Assembly: GCA_005776585.1 (NCBI GenBank)
Contig: SXOX01000149.1
Span: forward strand, 22,211-86,210
Length of the DNA stretch: 64,000 nt
Source of the DNA: Pseudomonadota bacterium
Lineage (GTDB): Bacteria; Myxococcota_A; UBA9042; GCA-2863065
Direction: 5' to 3'
A program made the translations under genes and the position numbers. Positions 44,940-54,774 of the stretch are shown here, one piece after another. The notes beneath the pieces were generated by a model, which was given only the letters and a program-made list of their open reading frames with translations, made no database searches and was not told where the DNA came from. Position 1 is the first letter of the stretch; every line of letters starts with the position of its first letter.

Positions 44940-47900
44940 TCACCCGTTCACCAGTAGCCACTGTCGGAACAGTTCGTTGCAATGCAGGTACCGATCACCG
45001 TCCAGGCGGATCACCTCCCGACGAATCAGATCATCGAGGACCTCGCGGTACCGGCCTCCCGTCCTGACAACGTCTTCAAGGCGGGCGCCACCCTCCGCAG
45101 CCCCGCGGGCAACTAGCAAGCACACCGCCCGCGCCTCGTCGATGTCGATGCCCGTATCCTCCACTCCGTCTCCCCCCAGGAACAGGTGCTCGACATGGTG
45201 CCAGGATAACCGAGTGCGGTCGAGGATCAAGTGCTGGATCGCCGCTTCGACGTCGGCCGTAGTCGCCACCAGCGCCCTCGTCGCGTTCATGTTGTCGATC
45301 ACGCGATCGAGGAGCAGCAACGTGTAGTACGGGCTTCCCCCACAGAGGCGAGCCACCGACTCGATCGCGGCGTCGGTAAGTCTTCCGTCGGGGATCATGC
45401 CACGTATCATGTCTGTGGCGTCCCGGTCCGGCAGGCTGGGTACCCGAATGAGCTGGAAACCCGCGAACGCCGGGGCGAACTCGGCGCTCATGCGGGGAAG
45501 CGTGTCCTTCCCAACGAGGAGGACGCTAATCCCCTCTCGCCGTTCGAAGAACTCTACCCAGGGCTCGAAACAGTCGCTGGAGCAGACCTCTCGGCTGACG
45601 CGTGCGTATAGCTCCGAGAACTCGTCGACGATCAGCACGGTGGATTTGAGCGGTTCGGTCGCCAGGCCAGCCTCGGAGGCGGGCGGGGCCGGTAGCTGCG
45701 GAGGAAACAGGCTCGAAATCCACCGCGCCATCCCGACCTTCGTAAGGCCGTTCGGCAGTGTATGAAAGGTCGCTCGAACGACCTGGTGTCCCCGGTTCCT
45801 GAGCTCCAACGCGACACGTGAGGCGATCGACGACTTTCCTGACCGCTCTTGTCCGTGGAGGAGCACTGCGCCGGAGGGTGAGGAGAGAACACCGAGGAGG
45901 TTGGCCACCAGAGGGTCGCGACCGATCAGCTCGCTGGTCGCCATCTCGGGTCCAAGCCGCATCGTGCACGGATTCGGTCGGATGGCCGGGAATGGCTCCT
46001 TGGTGCACACCCGCAGCACGTGGCGTTGGGCCGACCCGATGCGGCGGCGGCCCAGCCGATCCAGGCATCGAATGTGGAGGCTCAGTGCGATGGCCCCGTC
46101 AGCCGACTTGGCGCGTAGTGGCACTGAGAACTCCACCGCCCCGCCGCTCCGGAGCCTTTCCGCGATGCCGTGAATGATCTCGCCTCGCCCCGAATCGTCG
46201 GAGTCCGGGTGTCCGACCAGGAGCTGAACCGAACCCGCGGAGCATGTGCTCGTGTTGATCGCCCGGAGCTGCAAGCGGATCTCCTCGGTGAGCGGGTCGA
46301 CCCAGTATGTGTCCGCGCAGGGCTCGATCCGTAGTGTCGGCGATGCTGCCTCCAACCGGTTCGCCACGGCCTGCTCGATGGACAGACGCAACCTGATCAG
46401 CGGCTCGCGCGCCAGGTAGGACAAGTACGTCGGTCGCGCGACGATATCTCGGACCAGCTGATCAATGACGTTCACGAGGTCAAGGCTTTCGGTCTCGATC
46501 TGATCGATGTCTGCGGTGTTGCCGTGTAGCCCCACCGCGCGAACAGCGACAGTGGTCGCGAGCATGAGGCGCTCCCGATCGAGTGGCGAGGATCGCACCT
46601 TTGCGGCCACGTCGGCGAGGACGTCGCTCGCCGCCCCACGGGCCCCCCACTGGAGCGCTGTCTCAAGCTGTTCGGCCAGCTCATTCCGGATGCGGCCGTC
46701 CTGGTCACCGACCGCCTGCCAGAGGTCGTACAGTTTGGCTCCGGGCGCCGAGCGGGGGTGTAGATACTCGCGGAGCGCCGTTCCCACGTCGTCCTGACCG
46801 GAGAGCGACTCAGCCACCGGCTCCGCGATCCGGGTGCGGAGCGCAAGATCGCGCAGGGCCTCGAAGACGGGCACCCAACTGCCGTGCTCGAGCGCACAGC
46901 GCTCCGCTGTGAGTGCGGCGGCCGCCCGCCAACCCCTCGGGCGGTCGTGGAGCACGTTGTCAAGGCGGACTCGGCCGCCCGGTCCGAGCACGTAGAGCGC
47001 GAACAACCGGACCGCGTAGCTCGTTGGTGGCGCAAGGGCGATGGCCTCTGCGAGCAGGGCCTGCCGGACCTCCGGCGGATGCCCCGCTACTTCGGCAAAG
47101 GTCGCGAGTGCGTCGAAGTGGCTCGACAGCCACACGCGCACCATCAGGTCGTCGGCGAGCTGGAAGCGCCTCACAGCGGACGCAGCGGAAAGGAAGAGAC
47201 GGGCACGGTCGGCACTATAGGGGTGGAGCGGCAGTGCGGCGGCCTCGCTTGCTACGCGCCGTGCGTCGTCGAGTGTTACGGTTCCCGCCCCGACCGCCTC
47301 TGGGTCGAATCCGACGAGAGGAGCCGACTCGAGGTGGGCCGACGCAATGACTCCGAACGATACGCCGTGGTCCGGGTCCGGGTCCCAATCGAAGACGTCG
47401 TCCTCCCCTCCCGCGCCAGGTCGGACCCCGATTCGTTGTATGAGTCTGCGAGTCTGCGAATCGTCGGGGTTCTTTTCGAGTGCCTCGAAAAGAGCTTGGC
47501 GGGCCTGTGTTAGCTGGCCAAGCCTCGTAAGCGAGTAGGCCTCGCGCCGCGCAAGCGACGCTCGCTCCGACTCTGAGGCTTCCCGCTTCAGAAGGTCGAG
47601 TTCCTTGAGTGCCTCTTGGTGGCGGTGGAGGTGGGCGAGTAGCGTCGCAAAGTGGTTGCGGACGGCTCTTGCCTGGGGTGCCCGCCGGAGGAAGACGCGA
47701 AGTTCCTTCAGAGCCTCTTGACCGCGGCCACGCTGGTGCAGGAGCGAAGCCAAGTCGTTGACCGCTGCCTCGGGTCTGTGGCCCTTCTCGACGGCTGTGC
47801 GGTACAGCGTGAGCGCACCCTCTGGGTCGAAGGAGGCCATCTCCTTGGCACGGACGACGAGGGAGCCCCCGGTTTGCGAAACCGCATGTTGGACCAGAGC

Positions 47901-48953
47901 AGAGCTCGAGAGCCGAACGTGCACCGCGCGCTCGTAGGGGTGCCCGGGCGAAGGACGTCGCTCGAAGCGCACACCGATGCCCCGCCACGCGTGGGTCTGC
48001 AGCCGCCGGCGCAGCTCTTCATCTTCGACGTCATCGAAGCGGAAGAATAGGGTCGTCATGTCGCTGGACTGGATAAAGCCGAACTGCTGGACACCGAAGG
48101 ACGCGATGTATCCTGGCGCGACCGACACTACATCCGCGATCGCCGTGTCGAGCAGATCCTGGATCCGACTGTCCTCCGCCTGGAGCTCAGGCCGCGCGGC
48201 GAGTGGAAGCGACTGGACCGCCAGCTTCAGCCCCCCTAGCTGGAGGGCCGAGGGCTGGTTGGCGAGCACGCGGTGTGCCATCGCCTCAAGGACGTCACTC
48301 CGGCCGATGTGGTGGAAGACGAGCCGGAGACTACGGCCGAGGACCTCGACGCTGGCGTCGGCTAGCGCAGGGATGGCCAGGACGTCCGCGAGGCCGGAAT
48401 AGGCTTCGAAGCTGATTGTCAGTCTCAAGAAGACCCGCCACTCGGGCTGGAGCTGACGTGGCGGCACGCAAAGGAACGAGCGCCGCAGCGCCACCCAAAC
48501 TCGCTCCGGGGCCTCTAGCTGCTCGCCCAGGCGCGCCAGCAACATCCAGGTCGGGCCGTCGTCGCGCCGCGCTGCCACAACCGCAAGTGCGTCGTAGCCC
48601 CCCACGAGGTCGCCAGACCGAAGCCGGGTGGCGGCGGCGCCGAGTTGGGGATCGTCGGACGCCGGGAAGTCGTCCGGGGTAAGCGGCGGAAGGCGCGCCC
48701 GCGCGAGCTCTGCCAGTTCCCGAGACACATCTTCCGGTAAGGGAATGTGCCCCGGCTCGGTGCTGTGCGCCTGAATGCCCGCGACCGCAGCAAGTTCCTT
48801 GATCTCGCGGACGGCAAGGATGCGCATTGTGTCCGCGTTCGGTCTCACCAGGACGTGGGATGGTGTAACGTTGCCGAGGACGCCGGAGGCGGTCACGCCG
48901 GACCGCAGCTGGACGACGACCTCCCTGCCGACAAGCGATGACCAGTCAATCAC
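44940..48953 (-). CDS. Sm-like / TPR / STAND-type ATPase
   Basis: 1337 aa, GTG 48953 in a GTGA overlap with the upstream gene. Residues 1-56 resemble an Sm/LSm domain (SSLVGREVVVQLRSG ... GVLGNVTPSHVLV ... VREIKEL), a fold that binds RNA or oligomerises. Residues ~360-500 are TPR-like (AVNDLASLLHQRGRGQEAL, LLAHLHRHQEALKEL). The C-terminus is an ATPase of the same type as its neighbours: R-P-N-P ... E-L-I-G-R-D, Walker A GQERSGKSS (~1034), Walker B TVLIVDEFSE (~1104), and a final winged helix (LDDLIRREVIRLDGDRY). The combination of Sm-like and STAND-like parts is uncommon. Probably a scaffold plus switch. Confidence 0.75.
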   Translation of the reverse strand: MIDWSSLVGREVVVQLRSGVTASGVLGNVTPSHVLVRPNADTMRILAVREIKELAAVAGIQAHSTEPGHIPLPEDVSRELAELARARLPPLTPDDFPASDDPQLGAAATRLRSGDLVGGYDALAVVAARRDDGPTWMLLARLGEQLEAPERVWVALRRSFLCVPPRQLQPEWRVFLRLTISFEAYSGLADVLAIPALADASVEVLGRSLRLVFHHIGRSDVLEAMAHRVLANQPSALQLGGLKLAVQSLPLAARPELQAEDSRIQDLLDTAIADVVSVAPGYIASFGVQQFGFIQSSDMTTLFFRFDDVEDEELRRRLQTHAWRGIGVRFERRPSPGHPYERAVHVRLSSSALVQHAVSQTGGSLVVRAKEMASFDPEGALTLYRTAVEKGHRPEAAVNDLASLLHQRGRGQEALKELRVFLRRAPQARAVRNHFATLLAHLHRHQEALKELDLLKREASESERASLARREAYSLTRLGQLTQARQALFEALEKNPDDSQTRRLIQRIGVRPGAGGEDDVFDWDPDPDHGVSFGVIASAHLESAPLVGFDPEAVGAGTVTLDDARRVASEAAALPLHPYSADRARLFLSAASAVRRFQLADDLMVRVWLSSHFDALATFAEVAGHPPEVRQALLAEAIALAPPTSYAVRLFALYVLGPGGRVRLDNVLHDRPRGWRAAAALTAERCALEHGSWVPVFEALRDLALRTRIAEPVAESLSGQDDVGTALREYLHPRSAPGAKLYDLWQAVGDQDGRIRNELAEQLETALQWGARGAASDVLADVAAKVRSSPLDRERLMLATTVAVRAVGLHGNTADIDQIETESLDLVNVIDQLVRDIVARPTYLSYLAREPLIRLRLSIEQAVANRLEAASPTLRIEPCADTYWVDPLTEEIRLQLRAINTSTCSAGSVQLLVGHPDSDDSGRGEIIHGIAERLRSGGAVEFSVPLRAKSADGAIALSLHIRCLDRLGRRRIGSAQRHVLRVCTKEPFPAIRPNPCTMRLGPEMATSELIGRDPLVANLLGVLSSPSGAVLLHGQERSGKSSIASRVALELRNRGHQVVRATFHTLPNGLTKVGMARWISSLFPPQLPAPPASEAGLATEPLKSTVLIVDEFSELYARVSREVCSSDCFEPWVEFFERREGISVLLVGKDTLPRMSAEFAPAFAGFQLIRVPSLPDRDATDMIRGMIPDGRLTDAAIESVARLCGGSPYYTLLLLDRVIDNMNATRALVATTADVEAAIQHLILDRTRLSWHHVEHLFLGGDGVEDTGIDIDEARAVCLLVARGAAEGGARLEDVVRTGGRYREVLDDLIRREVIRLDGDRYLHCNELFRQWLLVNG

Positions 48954-51900
48954 AGGCAGACCGACACCGACAGAGCACGTGCCACGGTGTGCTCCGGCGT
49001 CCAACACTCCTCGCCACCCTCGATTCCTCGGGACGCAATGTGAAGCTGTTCGGCCCAGTCGAGCACTTCCTCGATGGTTTCACCAGACTGGGGCTCGAGC
49101 ACGGTCATCACGTCGGAGGCGGGAACGGCCACACATCCGCCTGCCGCCCCAGCGTCGTAGGACAGGGCGGATAGCGCCCTGACTACTTCCAGCCGTCGAC
49201 CTTCGAGCCCGACTGCCGACAGGAATGCCGAGGCCAGCTCCGGTGTAGCCATGGCAGTGTCGAGTGCCCCGAGTGCCTGTTGCCACCTCTGCGGCGCGCT
49301 GGCGGACAGCCGGTGCAACGCGGCCAGAAGTACTGTCCAGTAGCCCGTGCAGTGGCGGATTGCCGTCCGCGCCTCGAGACTCGCAGGAAGGGCACCGGTT
49401 TCCTCTAACCAATGGCGAACGTCGTCGTCGGACCAGCGCTCAATGCGCTCGATCCGGATGTCCGGCCAACTTGGGGGAGGACGCGCGAACTCTGCACGGT
49501 AATGCCAGGCTTTCCCCGGTCCGGCGAGAAAGATCACATGGACGGCATCCTGGGAGTAGAGCGCCGTCGCCCGCCCCTGGGCGGACCGGAGCCAGGATTC
49601 GTCCCAGGCCACGTCGTCCCCGACGAGCAGCAGCGTGGTCCCGGTCCGACGCTCGCTCCTCAGCGAATCGAATGCGGTGTCCAGCGCCGGGAGCAGCGGC
49701 CCCTCGATCCGGCGCACGGCCTGGCGTGAGAACGACGAGGCGAGCGCGACCTCAATCTGATCGAGACCGAGCGCGAGTGAGCCGATTAGAACGTGCACTC
49801 GCTTGCCACCTTTGCTGTTGTCGCGCAGGTCGTATTCCTGCCGCTGCAGCAGCGGACTGAACAAGGCGTGCCCATCCGGCCCCTCGAACTTCTCCCTAGC
49901 AGCGGCGGCCCCGAGCGGTTCCTCCGCATCCCGCATGCGGGACAGGACCTCCAGGATTTCCCCTTCGGGACCGAGCAGGAGGAGCACGTTCTGATTTCGG
50001 AGCGTGAAGTTCGTGCCGACCGCCCGGAGTACACCAAGCTGGACCATCTCCTCGAGGTACAATCGGACGGACGACTCGGTCATGTCCTCGAAGCCCATAG
50101 GCCAGTAGACTTGGCCATACCGCAATGTCCACTGCACAGAGAAGCCAACTTTGTCGGAGGCCGGCACCTCGTCCATTAGGATCGCGAAGCCCATCGCGTA
50201 CGCGATGACCTTGTATCTCAGGTCGAGATCCAGTGTGAGGCCGAATCGATAGCGAATGGCCTCCCGCAGGTCCTTCTCACGGTACGCCCGTTCGAGATCG
50301 TCTGAGCGAATGACGGTCGGCACCGGGGTCTCAGGCGTCTCCCTTTCTGCAATCAGGTGCTTGAGCAGCAGCTCGCAATAGAGCTGGATCAGGCTCGGGT
50401 AGTAGTTGGTCTGCGACAGTATGCGCGTTACGAGATCGGGGGACTCGAACTGGAACCCCATCGCGCGGAATGGGACATCCACGAGCTCCCGGGCCGCCTT
50501 CAGCTCCTCCCCTTGCATCATCGGGCCAATGCGCCTCGGGCTAAGCTGCCCCAGCGGATGGTTGCCGCGAAGCGATGTACGCAGGACGTTGTGTAGTCCT
50601 GCCAGCACGACGCGAAAGCGGTCCTTGGTGCTCACAGACAGCTCGCGCAGTATGCCCATCATGGCGTAGCCGTCCGGCTGTCCCGGGCGACGGATGGCGT
50701 CGTACGCCAGGAAGTTGTCGGCCTCGTCGAGGAGGAGCAGTAGAACCCGGCTCGAGTCCTCGAGCAGCCAACTGCGGAGGTGGCCGATAAGGACGCCAGG
50801 TCCTCCCTTCCTTGGCTGAAAGTGGTTCGGAACGAGCGGGATGTGGGTTCGGCTAGCCAGCTCCTTGATGCGTTCGCCGAGATGGATCCAGAAGCCTTCG
50901 GTGAGCTGCTTGATATCGAGGTAAAGCGCGACCTTCTGATCAGCGGGTTTGTGGAAGCTGTGCGCGACGTTGTGCAAGAGCACCGTTTTGCCAAGTTGGC
51001 GCCCTCCGTAAACAAAGCTGACCTCCCCCCGCTCGATCGCCTTCCGCTCCGCAAACCGTCCGTAGAACATCTCCGGTGGGCAAGTGCCGGCGCGGGCACT
51101 GTAGGGCTCGACGAATGTGAACGGGAGGGTGGCGGTGAACAGGGAGCGATGCGGGTCACCGGGCGACAGGCACACGTACGCCAACGCTATGTCGTCGACG
51201 ACCAACACCGGGAGGCGCTTGCGAACGCACTCCGTGGCCATCTCACTCCGCTTCTGTCGGTTCATCCTACCAAACCAAAAAACAATTCGGGCGGGGTCGT
51301 CAGGATGTGGGACGCCGAAGTCGGCGAGCACCCGAGCCGCGTGAGGCCGATCCCAGTAGCAGTGCACGCTGTACCCTCCCCTCGCCGCGGCCGATCCGAA
51401 GGCTGGTACCGGGCAGCGCTCCGGATCGGGCTCTTGACCTGACTGAAACTGTATTGTGAGGGGTCTGCCGGGGATCACTCTCAGCGAAGTAATGCGGGCC
51501 CACCCAAGTTTCTGGAGAATGTCACGCGCCATGTCCTCGGAGACTGTGCGGTCCCGCCGCAGCTTCGTGTGTCTCCAAGCCCGGAGTGCGTCCTGGGCGC
51601 CCTGGATCCGCTTCCCGTCCAGCTCTGTGAGCCGTAGCCCGCCCAACGGCTGGCGCTGCTCGATGTTCCTGAGGAACGACTGCCAGCGCGGGTCCTCGGG
51701 CGACGCAGCGTCCAGGAGTCCGAGTCGCTGATCGAGGTCGTCAAGTGCGTCCACGAATTCCCAGGGTCCGCCCCCAGGTGCGGACTCCGCCGACAGCTCG
51801 CCATCTGCCTGGAGCTGGCCGATGTAGTCGTTCGCGGTCACGATGTCTTCATTCGCCACCGACTCCTCGACCCGCCGCCGATCATCGGCGGAGACCCGTG

Positions 51901-54676
51901 ACCCGAACGCTGCCAATTCTTGGAGGATCTGGGCGCGTTTGTCGTCGATCTGCCTGCGCAGCTCGTCGCGCTGCGCCGCCAGCCCCTCCCGTTCGCGGAC
52001 GAAGTCCTCGACATGCTCGCTCCGCTCCTCGGTACGCTCGACCTGCGCGATCAACGCCGCGCGGGTGCTCTCGGGGACGGCGCCTCGGCCGAAGGCCCGC
52101 TCGATATCGAGCCTGAACGATGCAAGCGCCTTGCGGATCGCGGTGCGCTCCCGGGCGAGCCCCTCTGCGCGCCGCAGTTCGAGTGTTTCAACGCCCGGTG
52201 GTCCCTCAGCGGTCGCGAGTTCGATGAGCAGTCTGGAGCCGACGTGGTCCCCATGCTCGAGCCGGACGTCGAAGGCGGCAGCAGCATCTGGGGTCGAGAT
52301 TGCACCGCGAAGCAGCTTTGGCAGCAGGGCGGTTGCGCCCTCGGTCGGACGCCACCATGCGTCCAGCTGGGCCCCCGAGCACAGTGCGTCTCTCATTAGC
52401 ACGTGCACGAGCGCCGGCTCCGCTAGAGGGAGCGACAATGCAGGGTCGACTAGCTCCTCGATCCGCTGCAAAGACTGACAGAGGATGGTGGCCCCGATTT
52501 TCCAGGCTGCGTTGTCGGGGACGTCGGTATGCCCTTCGAGCGTGTTCCGAAGCGAGCCGCATCGCGCCGCCAGCGTCCGCGCCACATCCGTGTGGTGGGC
52601 GACGTCGCCGGCCGCGGCGACACGTTCCTCGCTGTCGAGGAGGTCGATCCATTGCTGCGCCAGGCCGACGGCAGGCTGCAAGCGCTCGAAGAGCCTGTTC
52701 GGCTCGCCGCCCTGAATGTCCCGGCCCCCTCCGCGGCGGTTCACGGCCCGATCGACCCGATGGATGCGATCGTAGATGAGCCGGCGATTCGACACCTCCT
52801 CGATGAGCGCCTCGACATCGGATTTCCGGCTCCGGTCACCCACCCGGATCGGGTCTAGAAGGCGGTGTAGGACTCCCTCTGGTCCTCGCTCGATCCAACG
52901 CCTCCACACCTCGCTCGACGGCGCGAAACGGAATACCCTCGGCGTGTCCAGCCACTCCCCTACCTGGGTACGGAGCCGACCTAGCCGGGCGTCTCGCGAG
53001 TCGGGGCCCTGGAGATCCCGGAGGAGGAGGAGGTCGAGGGGGACACCATGATCGGCAACTGCTAGAGCGATCTCGGCGACCGCGTGGAAGTCTGGGAGCT
53101 CGCGCGCGAGCAGCGCGTCGCAGCTGCGAAGCAGGTTTGCGGCCCCTCGATCGGCTGCAACCACACCGGCCGGAATCAGCGCCGCCCCGAGGGCCAGGGC
53201 CATCGCCATGCCGCCATCATCATTGTTTTCCAGCTGAGCGACGAATTCGGACGTCTCGGGGGTCCAGTGCATCTCGACCAACCGCTTTGCCAGGTCGCCC
53301 CGCGGCCTGCTGAGCTGCTGCGCTGCCGCCAGCACCCCGAGGAGCCATGACGGTAAGCACATGCCCTGTGGCGTGGACGACACTTCCAGACTGCTGGCGA
53401 CGCAGTACCCCAGCCCGTGCCTCCCCTCTGTGGCGAGGGCCCAGATAAGTAGTGCAAGCTGGCGCCCGTCGGGAGGGCCGTTCGCCGCCAAGCATCGCTT
53501 GGCAAGGTCCGCCGCGGCGGGGAGAGGGGGTGCTAGATCCGCCACGGTAAGCAGAACGGTGGGCCGAGAGCAGCTGTCCGCGGTCTCGGTACGCCAAGGC
53601 CAGGAGACCGTTTCGGGGGTCGCCTCGTCGCGTCGTGCCGGTCGCGATGCCTCCCCGATGGCAGGATTCCGCACCATCGGCTGCAAGCGCACGGTGCCGC
53701 GCATCGCCTCGGCCTGCGCCGAGAACACGTGGACCAGCCGCCAGAACGCACTCACCTCGGCAGGTTCCGCTATCGGTGCGGAACCGCGCATGTGCTCAAT
53801 CGAGTCTGCTGCCGGCTCCGCACCGGGGCCGTCATCGCCGACTGCCGATGCTGCGAACGGGTCCTCGGGGAGTTCTGGGACCGGCTCCACCGAGGGAGGG
53901 GAATTGGGCAGCGGCTCCTCCGAAGTGATCTGTCTGGGACTGGCCGCCAGCTCGGCAACTGGCTGCCATCGCGCCGCAGACACATGTGGGGCGGGCTCGT
54001 GCCGGTTGGAAGCCGGCTCAGGTTTGAGGGGCGTCCGCGCGCCGGGGGCGGGCTCCGCGTTCGTCTCGGGCTCCGCGATTGACTCAGGAGGCTGTCCGAA
54101 ATCGCCAGTGACGATCGAGATATCCCCAAGCAGGATCCCGACGAGCGTGGGATAGCCGAAGGCGGTCTTGACCCTCTCGAGCACCTCATCGCTGTGCACG
54201 CCGGAGACTGCCACGAGGACCGCACCCAGAGCGTTCTCGAGGGCGGCAAGCTCGCCTGAATCGGGGATCTCCGCCGCTTCGCAGATCCGCCTCGTGCGCT
54301 CTAGGGCTGCCTGGACAGGACGGATTGCGAGGCTAGGCCCCTGCAGTTTCCCGGCCCCATCAATCAGTTCATGGAGGCGGTTCGACCCATCCGCAGAGAG
54401 ACCTTCGAGGATCAGGTCCAGTGCGTCCGCGGAGCACGCGGAGAGATCGACCTGGATGCCTTTGTGCGCTGCGAACGAGACGACCTGTTCGTGGAGCGTG
54501 GCGACGACGGAGTCCGCTTCTTGTAGGCGGCGCTGAAGGTCGCTCCCGGGCGGCGACCCATCTTCGACGGCCCTGTCCGCGGCGTCGCGAAGGGCCGGGG
54601 CGAGGTCACGAACCAGCGACCTTGCCTCCGACACCCGTCTCCTGAGTTCATCAATCGTCGTGAGGTTGAACTGCAT
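48950..54676 (-). CDS. Giant STAND-type ATPase, first gene of the three-ATPase operon
   Basis: 1908 aa. Residues 1-190 helical; ~195-290 a Pro/Glu-rich linker; ~290-830 unrecognised helical region; ~840-960 a strong coiled coil (EREGLAAQRDELRRQIDDKR). Then E-P-Y-S ... M-F-Y-G-R-x-x-E-R and Walker A GGRQLGKT (~1225), Walker B VLLLLLDEADNF (~1310), sensor VVLAGLHNV, followed by winged-helix and degenerate ATPase-like parts at the C-terminus (TTLLLVGDDVAW). The N-P-Y/E-P-Y ... G-R-x-x-E lead-in is shared with both downstream ATPases. ATG 54676 has AGGTGA three bases upstream. GTGA coupling to the Sm-like gene implies one complex. Function unknown; a conflict-type NTPase machine is my inference. 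Confidence 0.75.
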   Translation of the reverse strand: MQFNLTTIDELRRRVSEARSLVRDLAPALRDAADRAVEDGSPPGSDLQRRLQEADSVVATLHEQVVSFAAHKGIQVDLSACSADALDLILEGLSADGSNRLHELIDGAGKLQGPSLAIRPVQAALERTRRICEAAEIPDSGELAALENALGAVLVAVSGVHSDEVLERVKTAFGYPTLVGILLGDISIVTGDFGQPPESIAEPETNAEPAPGARTPLKPEPASNRHEPAPHVSAARWQPVAELAASPRQITSEEPLPNSPPSVEPVPELPEDPFAASAVGDDGPGAEPAADSIEHMRGSAPIAEPAEVSAFWRLVHVFSAQAEAMRGTVRLQPMVRNPAIGEASRPARRDEATPETVSWPWRTETADSCSRPTVLLTVADLAPPLPAAADLAKRCLAANGPPDGRQLALLIWALATEGRHGLGYCVASSLEVSSTPQGMCLPSWLLGVLAAAQQLSRPRGDLAKRLVEMHWTPETSEFVAQLENNDDGGMAMALALGAALIPAGVVAADRGAANLLRSCDALLARELPDFHAVAEIALAVADHGVPLDLLLLRDLQGPDSRDARLGRLRTQVGEWLDTPRVFRFAPSSEVWRRWIERGPEGVLHRLLDPIRVGDRSRKSDVEALIEEVSNRRLIYDRIHRVDRAVNRRGGGRDIQGGEPNRLFERLQPAVGLAQQWIDLLDSEERVAAAGDVAHHTDVARTLAARCGSLRNTLEGHTDVPDNAAWKIGATILCQSLQRIEELVDPALSLPLAEPALVHVLMRDALCSGAQLDAWWRPTEGATALLPKLLRGAISTPDAAAAFDVRLEHGDHVGSRLLIELATAEGPPGVETLELRRAEGLARERTAIRKALASFRLDIERAFGRGAVPESTRAALIAQVERTEERSEHVEDFVREREGLAAQRDELRRQIDDKRAQILQELAAFGSRVSADDRRRVEESVANEDIVTANDYIGQLQADGELSAESAPGGGPWEFVDALDDLDQRLGLLDAASPEDPRWQSFLRNIEQRQPLGGLRLTELDGKRIQGAQDALRAWRHTKLRRDRTVSEDMARDILQKLGWARITSLRVIPGRPLTIQFQSGQEPDPERCPVPAFGSAAARGGYSVHCYWDRPHAARVLADFGVPHPDDPARIVFWFGRMNRQKRSEMATECVRKRLPVLVVDDIALAYVCLSPGDPHRSLFTATLPFTFVEPYSARAGTCPPEMFYGRFAERKAIERGEVSFVYGGRQLGKTVLLHNVAHSFHKPADQKVALYLDIKQLTEGFWIHLGERIKELASRTHIPLVPNHFQPRKGGPGVLIGHLRSWLLEDSSRVLLLLLDEADNFLAYDAIRRPGQPDGYAMMGILRELSVSTKDRFRVVLAGLHNVLRTSLRGNHPLGQLSPRRIGPMMQGEELKAARELVDVPFRAMGFQFESPDLVTRILSQTNYYPSLIQLYCELLLKHLIAERETPETPVPTVIRSDDLERAYREKDLREAIRYRFGLTLDLDLRYKVIAYAMGFAILMDEVPASDKVGFSVQWTLRYGQVYWPMGFEDMTESSVRLYLEEMVQLGVLRAVGTNFTLRNQNVLLLLGPEGEILEVLSRMRDAEEPLGAAAAREKFEGPDGHALFSPLLQRQEYDLRDNSKGGKRVHVLIGSLALGLDQIEVALASSFSRQAVRRIEGPLLPALDTAFDSLRSERRTGTTLLLVGDDVAWDESWLRSAQGRATALYSQDAVHVIFLAGPGKAWHYRAEFARPPPSWPDIRIERIERWSDDDVRHWLEETGALPASLEARTAIRHCTGYWTVLLAALHRLSASAPQRWQQALGALDTAMATPELASAFLSAVGLEGRRLEVVRALSALSYDAGAAGGCVAVPASDVMTVLEPQSGETIEEVLDWAEQLHIASRGIEGGEECWTPEHTVARALSVSVCL

Positions 54677-54704
54677 TCGTCACCTGCAAAGTGTCGTTCC
54701 GCCG

Positions 54705-54734
54705 ACGGTAATCGATCGCCTCGTCCGGTGTCAA
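54705..54734 (-). promoter_or_regulatory. Candidate promoter of the three-ATPase operon
   Basis: On the minus strand a perfect TTGACA (54734-54729), an 18-base spacer and TACCGT (54710-54705). Transcription would begin near 54698, leaving a ~20-base leader with the AGGTGA ribosome site. The -10 is weak, which would suit an activated promoter. Confidence 0.45.
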
Positions 54735-54762
54735 CATGACCCCGGAGCGCGACACCAGCGAT

Positions 54763-54774
54763 TGATGTACATCA
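54763..54774. promoter_or_regulatory. CRP/FNR-like palindrome
   Basis: TGATGTACATCA is a perfect 12-bp palindrome, and with its flank reads TTGAT-GTAC-ATCAc, one base from the FNR/Anr box TTGAT-N4-ATCAA. Its centre is about 70 bases upstream of the predicted start of the ATPase operon, near the class I activator position. Binding is a prediction. Confidence 0.4.
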
